Assembly: GCA_035716005.1 (NCBI GenBank)
Contig: DASTKG010000105.1
Coordinates: 1-11,650, forward strand
Origin: SZUA-252 sp035716005
Lineage (GTDB): Bacteria; Eisenbacteria; RBG-16-71-46; SZUA-252
Direction of reading: 5' to 3'
DNA: 11,650 bases
Under the pieces are notes generated by a model. That model ran no database searches and was not told where the DNA came from. It worked only from the letters and a program-made list of their open reading frames with translations. Every line of letters starts with the position of its first letter. Positions within the stretch are counted from its first letter, which is position 1. Below, in pieces: positions 1-6,911 of this stretch. The position numbers were made by a program, and so were the translations under genes.

Positions 1-431
1 GCGACGGCGGCGTCGAGATCGGCCGTCTTGGCGTCGCTCCGGATCGCCTTCTCGAGGTCGAGGTGCGCGAGCTTGAGTTCCGCCTGGAGCGAGACCATGT
101 CACGACTCGAGCGATCCTTGACCTCCTGCAGGCGGTCGCGCTGCGCACCCGTGAGCGCGAGTTTCTCCGCGAGGGCGCCTTCGGTCGGCACGCCGTGCAG
201 GAACCAGCCGGGTCCCATCATCCCGCCCCCCATTCCACCCCCCATCATGCCGCCGCGCATGGCTCCGAATCCGCGACCGTGGCCGTGCATTCCGTACGGC
301 GGGCCATCGTCGGCGTTCATCGCGCCCATGAAGCAGTTCGGCGGGCACGATCCGTCGGGTCCCGGCTGAGCCGACGCCGTCTGGGGCCCGAAGGGAATCA
401 ACAGGAGCGCAACGGCTAGCAATCGCCACAT
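1..431 (-). CDS. Spy/CpxP/ZraP-like periplasmic metal/stress protein, 5' part (runs off left edge)
   Basis: The 143 codons present begin with an ATG at 431-429, preceded by a GGAGG ribosome binding site seven bases upstream. Residues 1-21 form a Sec signal peptide (MWR, hydrophobic L4-F14, cleavage after ASA at 19-21). The mature part has a C29-x3-C33 pair, then a Gly/Met/His-rich stretch (about 44-75, with H49-G-H51 and repeated MMGGGM). From residue 84 it becomes an amphipathic helical region with LTGAQRDRLQEV (93-104), which resembles the LTxxQ-type segment of Spy/CpxP/ZraP periplasmic proteins. Members of that superfamily act as periplasmic chaperones or as metal-binding modulators of a neighbouring sensor kinase. 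Here the gene lies directly downstream of a response regulator-kinase pair, in the same direction but with its own promoter candidate, so it is a likely target of that system. The C-terminus is missing, so the second half of the fold cannot be checked. A metal ligand role is inference from composition. Confidence 0.82.
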   Translation of the reverse strand, partial: MWRLLAVALLLIPFGPQTASAQPGPDGSCPPNCFMGAMNADDGPPYGMHGHGRGFGAMRGGMMGGGMGGGMMGPGWFLHGVPTEGALAEKLALTGAQRDRLQEVKDRSSRDMVSLQAELKLAHLDLEKAIRSDAKTADLDAAV

Positions 432-495
432 GGTTTGTCCTCCGATCTAATGCCGGCCGTCAGCGGGCTCCGGCGTTCCCGTTCTCACATCAGGA

Positions 496-501
496 ACGAT
501 A
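496..501 (-). promoter_or_regulatory. Candidate -10 element of the Spy-like gene
   Basis: The minus strand reads TATCGT (4 of 6 matches to TATAAT). It lies exactly 8 nt downstream of the regulator box at 510-527, the same spacing as in the response regulator promoter. No good -35 hexamer is seen, as expected for an activator-dependent promoter where the box replaces it. A start near 489 would give a leader of about 58 nt carrying the GGAGG site. Confidence 0.4.
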
Positions 502-509
502 GCGGGGAG

Positions 510-527
510 GTGTGGCAGAAGTTTGAC
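510..527 (-). promoter_or_regulatory. Candidate OmpR-family regulator box upstream of the Spy-like gene
   Basis: On the plus strand GTGTGGC (510-516) is followed 11 bp later by GTTTGAC (521-527), fitting GTNTGRC-N4-GTNTGRC. The same tandem, GTATGGC and GTGTGGC, stands before the response regulator gene at 2807-2824, in the same orientation relative to the gene. OmpR/PhoB-family regulators bind head-to-tail half-sites about 11 bp apart, which this matches. Binding is inferred; only the repeat and its position are seen. Confidence 0.5.
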
Positions 528-538
528 GGGAGATGGGC

Positions 539-561
539 AAAATCCCGCCTCAGGCGGCGGG
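539..561 (-). terminator. Probable intrinsic terminator after the histidine kinase gene
   Basis: On the minus strand CCCGCC-GCCTGA-GGCGGG (561-544) is followed by ATTTT (543-539). The six-bp all-G/C stem encloses the kinase stop codon TGA (552-550) in its loop. The T-run is short (four). It would separate the two-component operon from the Spy-like gene. An alternative pairing, CCGCC-TGA-GGCGG, uses the same bases. Confidence 0.5.
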
Positions 562-2093
562 GAGTTCGACCGTGAGGAGCGCGCCGTGCGGCTCCCGGTT
601 GGCGGCGGCCACGCTACCGTCGTGGCGCTGAACGATTTCGGCCACGATCGCGAGCCCCAGCCCCGAGCCCGACTGGTCCCCGGTGGCCTGGCCCCGGCGG
701 AAGCGCTCGAAGACGTGCGGCAGATCGCCGGGGGCGATGCCCGGGCCGTCGTCGCGCACGGTGAGGCGGAAGCGCCCGGGAGCGCCCACACCCGCGCCGG
801 CGTCCGGGCCGGCACGATCGAGAAAGACTTCGACGCTTCCGCCGCGAGGCACGTAGCGCCTCGCGTTCTCGAGCAGGTTATCGAGCAGCTGCTCCAAACG
901 GCGCCCGTCTCCCAGGACCCAGGCCTCCTCGAGCGGGCCGCCCCAGCGAAGCGAAAGCCCTTCGGCCCGGAAACGAGGCTCGAAGCGGTCGACCGTGTTG
1001 CGGCAGAGCGCCGCCCAGTCGAGCCTCGTCCGCTCGAGCGGCGTGGAGCCTCCCTCCAGGCGGGCGAGATCGAGGAGATCGCGAATCAGGAGATCGAGCT
1101 TCTCCGACTCGGCGAGCATGCGCTTCATGTAGTCGGACCGTTCGGCGTCGCTCACGCTGACGTCGGGATTGAGGAGGGTCTCCGCGAAGCCTCGAATCGA
1201 GGTGAGCGGCGTGGCGAGTTCGTGGGAGATGTCGGCGAAGAGCCGCCGGCGCTCCTGGTCGACCCGCTCCAGCCGCTCCCGATCGGCCGCCATGGCCGCC
1301 GTCATGCGGTCGAGCTGCCGCGCGAGCCGCCCGATCTCGTCGGGACTTTCGTCGCCGACCCGCACCGCGAGGTCGCCCGACGCGACGCGCGTGGCGAGCC
1401 CCTCCAGGGCCTGAAGCCGCGTGACCTGCGCGCGGAAGAGAAGGAGCCCCGCGGCGCCGGCCACGACGATGGCGAGCGGCAGGAAGAAGAGGAGATGCCG
1501 CTGCTCGAAGGGCGAGCGCGGCTGCCCGGGGCCGGCGACCAGAAGCGCCACGACCTCGCCGCGCGGCGCGTCGATGCCGGGGATGGTGTCGCGGCAGAGA
1601 ACTTCGAATCGGAGCGAGGCGCCTCCGCCCATCGGGCCGAAGTGGCCGTGGGGCGGTCCGTCGAACATCGGCCCGCCGCCGGGCGATCCGTCGGGCGGGC
1701 GCATGCCCGGCGGCGGCGCCATCGGCCCGGCGCCCTCGCGAATCGGCCACTCTCCGATCGAGCGGACCAGGGCGGCGCGAGCCGGCCGTGGCACCATGTG
1801 CGACGTCACCATCTCGCCGCGATCGCCGTGATAGACGAGAAGCTGGGGCCCGTCGGGCTGCTGAAATCCCATGAGCGCCCGGCGGATCTCGAACGGAGGC
1901 GCGTCGGCCGGAAGCCGCTCGATGCGCGCCGCCGCGCGCCGCGTGACGAGTTCCGCCAGGCTCCGCTGATTCTCGCGCCGGAGCGGAGCGATCACGGCCG
2001 ACACGACGATCCACTGGAGCGCCGCCGCCACGGCGAGCACCGCGAAGAACGCGCCGGCGAAGGTCCAGAGGAGGCTGGGCGAACGGGGCCGTT

Positions 2094-2097
<4 letters not shown>
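550..2097 (-). CDS. Two-component sensor histidine kinase (HAMP, HisKA, HATPase)
   Basis: A 515-residue membrane kinase. Transmembrane helix 1 is about residues 11-37, a periplasmic sensor region 40-200, helix 2 about 201-221, HAMP 222-275, a short coiled coil, then the dimerisation domain with ISHELATP (phosphoacceptor His292). The ATPase domain has the N-box (LLDNLLENARRY, 404-415), G1 DDGPGI (449-454), F-box VFERF (462-466) and G2 GSGLGL (477-482). All boxes look intact. The sensor region carries a Pro/Gly/Met/His-rich stretch (about 124-159, with H150-G-H152) that resembles in composition the Met/His-rich part of the neighbouring Spy-like protein. The start is the GTG at 2097-2095, which overlaps the TGA of the regulator gene (GTGA), the usual sign of translational coupling. 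The frame stays open further upstream, but that stretch lies inside the regulator gene in another frame. It probably phosphorylates the regulator encoded just before it. The inducing signal is unknown; periplasmic metal or envelope stress is inferred. Confidence 0.96.
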
Positions 2098-2783
<686 letters not shown>

Positions 2784-2792
2784 GACTCGTGA

Positions 2793-2798
2793 AGTCTA
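2793..2798 (-). promoter_or_regulatory. Candidate -10 element of the regulator-kinase operon
   Basis: The minus strand reads TAGACT (4 of 6 matches to TATAAT), 8 nt downstream of the tandem box at 2807-2824, as in the Spy-like promoter. A start about 7 nt further on would fall near 2786, giving an almost leaderless message for the ATG at 2783, consistent with the poor ribosome binding site. Confidence 0.4.
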
Positions 2799-2806
2799 GC
2801 ACCCGC

Positions 2807-2824
2807 GTATGGCAAAAGTGTGGC
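2807..2824 (-). promoter_or_regulatory. Candidate autoregulatory OmpR-family box
   Basis: On the plus strand GTATGGC (2807-2813) and GTGTGGC (2818-2824) form a direct repeat of 11-bp period. The arrangement and half-site consensus GTNTGRC are shared with 510-527. Its place over the expected -35 region fits a class II activator such as PhoB or OmpR. Confidence 0.5.
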
Positions 2825-2883
2825 GCGGGGCGATGGAGCCGCCGCGCCGACGGAACGCGAACCGGCGATGGCCCTCGCGGGTA

Positions 2884-2889
2884 TATGAT
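2884..2889 (+). promoter_or_regulatory. Weak -10 candidate for the serine hydrolase transcript
   Basis: TATGAT (5 of 6 matches to TATAAT) sits in the AT-richest spot of the 2784-2937 divergent region, about 40 nt before the GGAGGAG site. No recognisable -35 hexamer lies 16-18 bp upstream (ACCGGC at 2861-2866), so this is tentative. Confidence 0.25.
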
Positions 2890-2927
2890 GGAAAGAGCCG
2901 CTCGGGCGCCCAGAGCCCCGTTCTCCC

Positions 2928-2934
2928 GGAGGAG
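2928..2934 (+). promoter_or_regulatory. Strong Shine-Dalgarno serving a leader ORF
   Basis: GGAGGAG lies a few bases before the ATG at 2938. It is the only strong ribosome binding site between the divergent promoters and the serine hydrolase start at 3029, which has none of its own. This is why the two small ORFs between them deserve notice. Confidence 0.45.
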
Positions 2935-2937
2935 CCG

Positions 2938-2973
2938 ATGAAGGATCTCGTCGCTCGCAGGCCTCGCCCATGA
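2938..2973 (+). CDS. Possible 11-residue leader peptide ORF
   Basis: ATG-to-TGA ORF encoding MKDLVARRPRP, with the GGAGGAG site at 2928-2934 in good position. Its stop overlaps the next ATG (ATGA, 2970-2973). No family can be recognised. It could be a genuine leader peptide, the relic of a frameshifted gene, or chance. Confidence 0.3.
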   Translation: MKDLVARRPRP

Positions 2974-3032
2974 CCGCCCCCGCGCCGGACGCCCCGATCG
3001 CCGTGAAACTCGATCCGACGCTGGTGGCGTGA
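2970..3032 (+). CDS. Possible 20-residue leader peptide ORF
   Basis: ATG-to-TGA ORF encoding MTAPAPDAPIAVKLDPTLVA. It overlaps the previous small ORF at its start (ATGA) and the serine hydrolase start at its end (GTGA, 3029-3032), so it bridges the two in a third frame. It has no ribosome binding site of its own. If translated, it would deliver ribosomes to the hydrolase GTG. Confidence 0.3.
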   Translation: MTAPAPDAPIAVKLDPTLVA

Positions 3033-4525
3033 GGATCGCCGCGGCGCTGGCGCTCGCCTCGGCCCTGGCCCTCGGGCCTGCGCCCGCCTCTCTTCGCGCC
3101 GAGCCCGCGCCCTCCGCATCGGTTCCGAACCCGGTCCTCGCCCGGGGCGCGGCGTTCGTGGCCGCGGTCAACGACACGTCGGCCGATTCCAGGAAGCGCG
3201 CGGCGCTCGATCTCTTCTCGGAGTCGACACGGCACGTGGTGCCGGAGGAGAAGATCGTCGCCCTCTTCCAGCGCCTGCACGACGAGTACGCGCCGCTCGA
3301 GTATCACCACAGCGAGGCCCCGGGGCGCTCCCTCCACGTCTTCGCGCGCAAGCACGGCACGCGGTTATGGCGCGACTTCCAGTTCCGGTACGATACGGAG
3401 CCGCCCCACCGATTGACGCAGCTCGTTTTCATCGCGGAGGTCGCCGAGCCGGTCTACCTCCCGAACAGCGCCCTCGCCTCCCCCGAAGCGCTCGCCTGGC
3501 TGAACGGCTACGTCGACAAGCTGGTTCGGGAGGACGACCTCTCGGGCGCGCTGCTCGTCGCACGGGGCGATTCGGTTCTCTTCCAGCGCTACTTCGGCCA
3601 CGAGGACGCCGGCCGAAGCCGCCCCGTTCGCGCCGAGACGCGATTCAATCTCGGCTCCGGGAACAAGATGTTCACCGCGCTCGTCGTCATGCGGCTCGTC
3701 GAGGAGGGAAAGCTCCGGCTCGACCAGCCGATCTCGGAATTCTTCCCCGACTTTCCGGACACGCACGTGACGAAGGCGATCACCATCCGCCAGCTCCTCG
3801 CCCACAGCTCCGGCCTCGGCGACTACCTGACCGAGGCGTTCGAGCGCGACGGGCGGCGCGCCACGCGGCTCGAGGAATTCGTTCCGTTCGCCTACGCCGA
3901 GTTTCGGGCGAACGGCTCCTACTTCGCGCCAGGCTCGGAGCACCGTTACAGCAACACCGGCTTTCTGCTGCTCGGACGGATCATCGAGACGATCACCGGC
4001 AAGGACTACTACGACGTCGTTCGGGAAACGATCTACGCGCCGCTCGGAATGAGCCGGACCGACCACTATCTCGCCGACGGCAGCGTCCCCGACCTGGCGC
4101 GGCCGCTGACGCGGGCGCCGGCCGATTCCGGCGCGACTCCCGGCGAGGGCTCCTGGGTGGAGGCGCCTCACGGGCTTCGCGGCACGTCGGCGGGAGGCGG
4201 CTTCTCCACGTGCGCCGACATCCTCCGCTTCGCGCGCGCTCTCGTCGCGGGGCGAGTCGTCAGCCCCGCGGCCCTGGCCGCGATGACCACGCCGCAGCCG
4301 CCCCTCGAGGGCGCGATGTCGGCCTACGGGCTCGGATTCCTCCTCGAATCGAGCCTGGGCGGCCGCCTCTCGTTCGGGCACGGGGGCACCGCGCCGGGGG
4401 TGAACTTCGAATTCCGCTACTTCCCGGACGACGACGTCACGCTGATCGTCTTCGGCAATCAGGACAACGGGGCGTACGACGATCTGCGAAAGAACGTGAC
4501 GAAGCTCGTCACGGGAGATCGCTGA
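3029..4525 (+). CDS. Secreted serine hydrolase, class C beta-lactamase / CubicO family
   Basis: A 498-residue protein starting at a GTG; the first in-frame ATG is far inside, at residue 214. Residues 1-24 are a Sec-type signal (MRIAAALALASALAL, cleavage after A20 or A24). Residues about 36-140 form an N-terminal domain I cannot assign, followed by the hydrolase fold. The fold has the SxxK nucleophile motif S210-G-N-K213, the second motif Y307-S-N309 and the HGG motif (451-453) that replaces KTG in this family. Members are serine peptidases, esterases or beta-lactamase-like enzymes acting in the periplasm or outside the cell; substrate cannot be predicted, so antibiotic resistance should not be assumed. 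No ribosome binding site precedes the GTG, which overlaps the stop of a small ORF. Pyrophosphatase follows 75 nt downstream on the same strand, and a hairpin lies at the 3' end of the gene. Confidence 0.93.
   Translation: MRIAAALALASALALGPAPASLRAEPAPSASVPNPVLARGAAFVAAVNDTSADSRKRAALDLFSESTRHVVPEEKIVALFQRLHDEYAPLEYHHSEAPGRSLHVFARKHGTRLWRDFQFRYDTEPPHRLTQLVFIAEVAEPVYLPNSALASPEALAWLNGYVDKLVREDDLSGALLVARGDSVLFQRYFGHEDAGRSRPVRAETRFNLGSGNKMFTALVVMRLVEEGKLRLDQPISEFFPDFPDTHVTKAITIRQLLAHSSGLGDYLTEAFERDGRRATRLEEFVPFAYAEFRANGSYFAPGSEHRYSNTGFLLLGRIIETITGKDYYDVVRETIYAPLGMSRTDHYLADGSVPDLARPLTRAPADSGATPGEGSWVEAPHGLRGTSAGGGFSTCADILRFARALVAGRVVSPAALAAMTTPQPPLEGAMSAYGLGFLLESSLGGRLSFGHGGTAPGVNFEFRYFPDDDVTLIVFGNQDNGAYDDLRKNVTKLVTGDR
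4495..4513 (+). other. Perfect stem-loop at the 3' end of the serine hydrolase gene
   Basis: CGTGACGA-AGC-TCGTCACG, an 8-bp perfect stem with a 3-nt loop, ends ten bases before the stop triplet. No T-run follows, so it is not a standard intrinsic terminator. It could stabilise the 3' end or weaken read-through into ppa, or be a coding coincidence (it encodes VTKLVT). Confidence 0.35.
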
Positions 4526-4600
4526 GGATGGCGAGGAACCCTTCGCGCTCGTCGAGCCCCTTCCCTCGAACCGCACACTAACTCCGTCAGGAGAACGCGC

Positions 4601-5224
4601 ATGACCCCGAAAGAATTCTCGCAGTGGCGTCCGCACCCGTGGCACGGACTCGAGACGGGGCGCGAGCCCCCGATCCACGTGAACTCGTACATCGAGATCA
4701 CGCCGTTCGACCTCATCAAGTACGAGCTCGACAAGGCGACCGGCTACCTCCGCGTCGACCGCCCGCAGCGGACCTCGTCGCAGCCGCCGGCTCTCTACGG
4801 CTTCATCCCGCGAACGTATTGCGGGAAGAGGATCGCGGCGCTCTGCCCGGGCGCCGACCATGGCGACGGGGATCCGCTCGACATCTGCGTGTTGAGCGAG
4901 CGCGCCATCGCGCGCTCCGAGGTCATCGTCCCCGCGCGCGTCGTCGGCGGCATCCAGCTCCTCGATCGCGGCGAGGCCGACGACAAGATCCTCGCGGTCC
5001 TGGAGGGCGACTTCATGTGGAGCGGGGCGACGGGGCTTCCCGACCTGCCGGAGATCCTCGTGGAGCGGTTGGTGCACTACTTCTCGACGTACAAGCTCGT
5101 GCCGCACGCCGAGGTGCAGATCAAGGTGCAGCGGACCTACGGCGCCGACCACGCCGCCCGCGTCGTGGACGCCGCCATGGCGGACTATCGCGAGCTCATC
5201 GCGGACGCGCCGCCGGCGCGCTGA
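4601..5224 (+). CDS. ppa: Family I soluble inorganic pyrophosphatase
   Basis: A 207-residue cytoplasmic enzyme that hydrolyses pyrophosphate to two phosphates, pulling biosynthetic reactions forward. By alignment to the E. coli enzyme from memory, the metal and substrate residues are all present: E32, K40 and E42 (IKYELDK), R54, Y66 (YGFIP), the D89-G-D91-P-L-D94 signature, D122, D127 and K129 (DRGEADDK), Y164-K165. Start chosen at the ATG preceded by AGGAG (4589-4593). The N-terminal HPWHG, the segment inserted between YGFIPRTYC and DGDPLD (about 75-88), and the C-terminal extension after 170 make it longer than the 175-residue E. coli type and close in layout to chlamydial pyrophosphatases as I recall them. 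It is convergent with the aldehyde dehydrogenase gene, 27 nt away, and may be co-transcribed with the hydrolase upstream or have its own promoter. Confidence 0.97.
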   Translation: MTPKEFSQWRPHPWHGLETGREPPIHVNSYIEITPFDLIKYELDKATGYLRVDRPQRTSSQPPALYGFIPRTYCGKRIAALCPGADHGDGDPLDICVLSERAIARSEVIVPARVVGGIQLLDRGEADDKILAVLEGDFMWSGATGLPDLPEILVERLVHYFSTYKLVPHAEVQIKVQRTYGADHAARVVDAAMADYRELIADAPPAR

Positions 5225-5232
5225 CGCCGGCG
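5211..5232 (+). other. Hairpin around the ppa stop codon
   Basis: Two copies of the self-complementary octamer CGCCGGCG (5211-5218 and 5225-5232) can pair with a 6-nt loop, CGCTGA, that contains the stop codon. This stem shares bases 5229-5232 with the hairpin at 5229-5252, so only one can form at a time. Confidence 0.35.
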
Positions 5233-5252
5233 CCCGGATCGCGTCGGGCGCC
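5229..5252. terminator. Candidate bidirectional terminator hairpin between convergent genes
   Basis: GGCGCCCG (5229-5236) and CGGGCGCC (5245-5252) form a perfect 8-bp G/C stem around the 8-nt loop GATCGCGT. It fills the gap between the ends of ppa and the aldehyde dehydrogenase gene and touches the latter's stop codon. There is no T-run on either side, so termination by hairpin alone, or 3'-end protection, is inferred from position. Confidence 0.45.
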
Positions 5253-6625
5253 TACCCCACCCAGACCGTCTTCACGTTCGTGAACTCGTGGATGCCGAAG
5301 CTCGATAGCTCCCGCCCGTAGCCCGATTCCTTGATGCCGCCGAAGGGGAGCCGCGGGTCGGAGCGGACGAATCCGTTCACGAAGCAGGCGCCCGCCTCGA
5401 ATTCCGCCGCCGCGATCCGCTCGCCCCGCGCGAGGTCGCGCGTGAAGACCGCCGCGCCGAGGCCGAACGGCGTGTCGTTCGCGATCCGAACGGCGTCGGC
5501 TTCGTCGCGCGCCGCGACGATGGCGGCCACGGGGCCGAACGTCTCCTCGCCGTAGGCCGGCATGCCGGGCCGCACCCGGTCGAGCACGGTCGGCGGATAG
5601 AAGGCGCCGGGGCCCTCCGGTATCGCGCCCCCCAGGAGGAGGCGCGCGCCGCGATCGACGCTCGCGGTCACCTGGTGGTGGAGCTCGTCGCGGAGGTCGG
5701 CGCGCGCCATCGGGCCCAGGTCGGGCGCGTCGGCCCCCTCGGCCAGCGGATTCCCCCAGCGCTTCGCCTTCATCGCGGTCACGAGCCGATCGGTGAACGC
5801 CTCGAGCGCCGGCTCGACGACGATGAAGCGTTTCGCCGCGATGCACGACTGGCCTCCGTTGATGAGACGCGACGTCGCGCAGGTCGCCGCCGCGGCGTCG
5901 AGATCGGCGTCCTCGAGGATGACGTAGGGATCGCTCCCGCCGAGCTCGAGCACCGTCTTCTTCAGCGCCCGCCCCGCGGCGGCGGCCACCGCGCGACCCG
6001 CGGGGGCGCTCCCGGTGAGCGTGACCGCGCGAACCAGCGGCATCTCGACGATCGGCTCCACCGCGGAGCCGGGCACGAGGAGCGTGGTGAAGAGGCCCTC
6101 GGGGAGTCCCGCTTCGCGGAAGATCGCCTCGATGGCGAGGGCGCACCCCGAGACGTTCGACGCGTGCTTCAGCACGCAGGCGTTTCCCGCCATCAGCGCG
6201 GGCGCCGCGAAACGGAAGACCTGCCAGTAGGGAAAATTCCAGGGCATCACCGCGAGCACGACGCCGAGCGGCTGAAACGTCACGTACGAGCGCGACGCGT
6301 CCGACGGCGCCGGCTGGGACGCGAGCATCGCCGCCGCGTGCTCCGCGAAGTAGTCGCACGTCCAGGCGCACTTCTCCGCCTCGGCGCGTCCCTGCGCCAC
6401 CGGCTTCCCCATCTCGAGCGCCATGAGGATCGCGTCCTCCGCCGCGCGCTCGCGTAGCCGCGCGGCCGCCCGGCGAAGCACCGCCGCGCGCGTCTCGAAC
6501 GACTCCCGCCGCCACGCGCGGAACGCGCGGTCGGCCAAACTCAAGGCGGCGCCGATGGCGGCCGGCGTCGTTTCCGGATAATCCCGGATCGCCTTCCCCG
6601 TCGTCGGATCGATCGATCGAAGCAT
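5252..6625 (-). CDS. sad: Succinate-semialdehyde dehydrogenase, Sad/YneI-type aldehyde dehydrogenase
   Basis: A 457-residue NAD(P)-dependent aldehyde dehydrogenase. Visible residues are the oxyanion Asn130 (MPWNFP), K153 (VLKHA), the Rossmann glycine loop around G205 (TGSAPAG), general base E227 (LELGGSDP) and nucleophile C261 (NGGQSC). The motifs AAKRFI (263-268) and LGPMARADLRDELHHQV (303-319), and the ending FGGIKESGYGREL...EFTNVKTVWVG, agree closely with E. coli Sad (YneI) as I remember it, which oxidises succinate semialdehyde to succinate. Other aldehydes are possible; the exact substrate and NAD/NADP choice are not proven here. The ATG at 6625 has a GGAGGG site five bases upstream. The gene diverges from the 2-oxoglutarate dehydrogenase operon across a 286-nt spacer, so it may supply succinate from the GABA or 2-oxoglutarate decarboxylation branch. 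It converges on ppa. Confidence 0.93.
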   Translation of the reverse strand: MLRSIDPTTGKAIRDYPETTPAAIGAALSLADRAFRAWRRESFETRAAVLRRAAARLRERAAEDAILMALEMGKPVAQGRAEAEKCAWTCDYFAEHAAAMLASQPAPSDASRSYVTFQPLGVVLAVMPWNFPYWQVFRFAAPALMAGNACVLKHASNVSGCALAIEAIFREAGLPEGLFTTLLVPGSAVEPIVEMPLVRAVTLTGSAPAGRAVAAAAGRALKKTVLELGGSDPYVILEDADLDAAAATCATSRLINGGQSCIAAKRFIVVEPALEAFTDRLVTAMKAKRWGNPLAEGADAPDLGPMARADLRDELHHQVTASVDRGARLLLGGAIPEGPGAFYPPTVLDRVRPGMPAYGEETFGPVAAIVAARDEADAVRIANDTPFGLGAAVFTRDLARGERIAAAEFEAGACFVNGFVRSDPRLPFGGIKESGYGRELSSFGIHEFTNVKTVWVG

Positions 6626-6645
6626 CCAAACCCTCCGAAGGAGTG

Positions 6646-6669
6646 CGGACGGAGCCTCCGGACGGAGCC
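6646..6669. repeat. Tandem 11-mer CGGACGGAGCC, 13-bp period
   Basis: Perfect copies at 6646-6656 and 6659-6669, with a truncated third (CGGAC) from 6669. They lie 20-45 bp upstream of the sad start and just behind its ribosome binding site, so on the sad transcript they would be in the leader or the core promoter. Operator function is only a possibility. Confidence 0.5.
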
Positions 6670-6693
6670 GGACACCCCCCGGAACCCCTGAAA

Positions 6694-6881
6694 TCGCAAG
6701 CGACTAATCCTGGTGAACCGCGGGCCGAGTCATGGCAGAATGATTCCCCCGCGCTCCGGAAGCAAGCCCTCCAGGGGGACCGTTCCAGGTCCTCGGGGGA
6801 GCCTCTCCGATGGCACGGGTTTCGCTTGCAACCCGATGAACGCAAGCGATCTACAGCACCGACATCGGGATTTCCGCTTGC
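6694..6881. repeat. Four alternating copies of GCAAGCG/CGCTTGC in the sucA leader
   Basis: Copies: GCAAGCG at 6696-6702 (within TCGCAAGCGA, 6694-6703), CGCTTGC at 6823-6829, GCAAGCG at 6842-6848, CGCTTGC at 6875-6881. The middle two pair as an 8-bp perfect stem (TCGCTTGC 6822-6829 with GCAAGCGA 6842-6849, 12-nt loop). Alternatively CGGGTT (6816-6821) pairs with AACCCG (6830-6835) and places TCGCTTGC in an 8-nt loop. The two structures are mutually exclusive or could combine as a pseudoknot. Confidence 0.6.
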
Positions 6882-6911
6882 GCGGCTCCCGCCAAAGGAT
6901 CGTACGAACCG

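Larger units (their letters stand above)
6626..6911. promoter_or_regulatory. Divergent control region between sad and sucA
   Basis: No convincing gene lies in these 286 nt. The sad-proximal end has its GGAGGG site (6631-6636) and a direct repeat of CGGACGGAGCC (6646-6656 and 6659-6669). The sucA-proximal part has the heptamer GCAAGCG/CGCTTGC four times and a long structured leader. AAAGGA (6894-6899) is the only ribosome binding site candidate for sucA, about 12 bases before the ATG. I found no convincing -35/-10 pair in either direction; TTGCAA at 6826-6831 is the best -35-like hexamer for sucA, with only weak -10 matches after it. Confidence 0.5.

Noticed and set aside
100..429. Minus-strand ORF of 109 codons in the left block
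   Set aside because: A different frame from the ATG at 431, which has a signal peptide, a ribosome binding site and a recognisable helical domain.
3029..4525. Calling the serine hydrolase an antibiotic-resistance beta-lactamase
   Set aside because: SxxK, YxN and HGG are shared by many peptidases and esterases of this fold; nothing here specifies beta-lactam hydrolysis.
3365..5152. Minus-strand open frame of about 595 codons opposite the hydrolase and ppa
   Set aside because: Spans two unrelated real genes and their spacer on the other strand; composition is that of an antisense frame.
6626..6911. Known metabolite riboswitch (for example glycine or cobalamin type) before sucA
   Set aside because: I could not find the conserved core sequences of those classes; only generic hairpins and heptamer repeats are visible.
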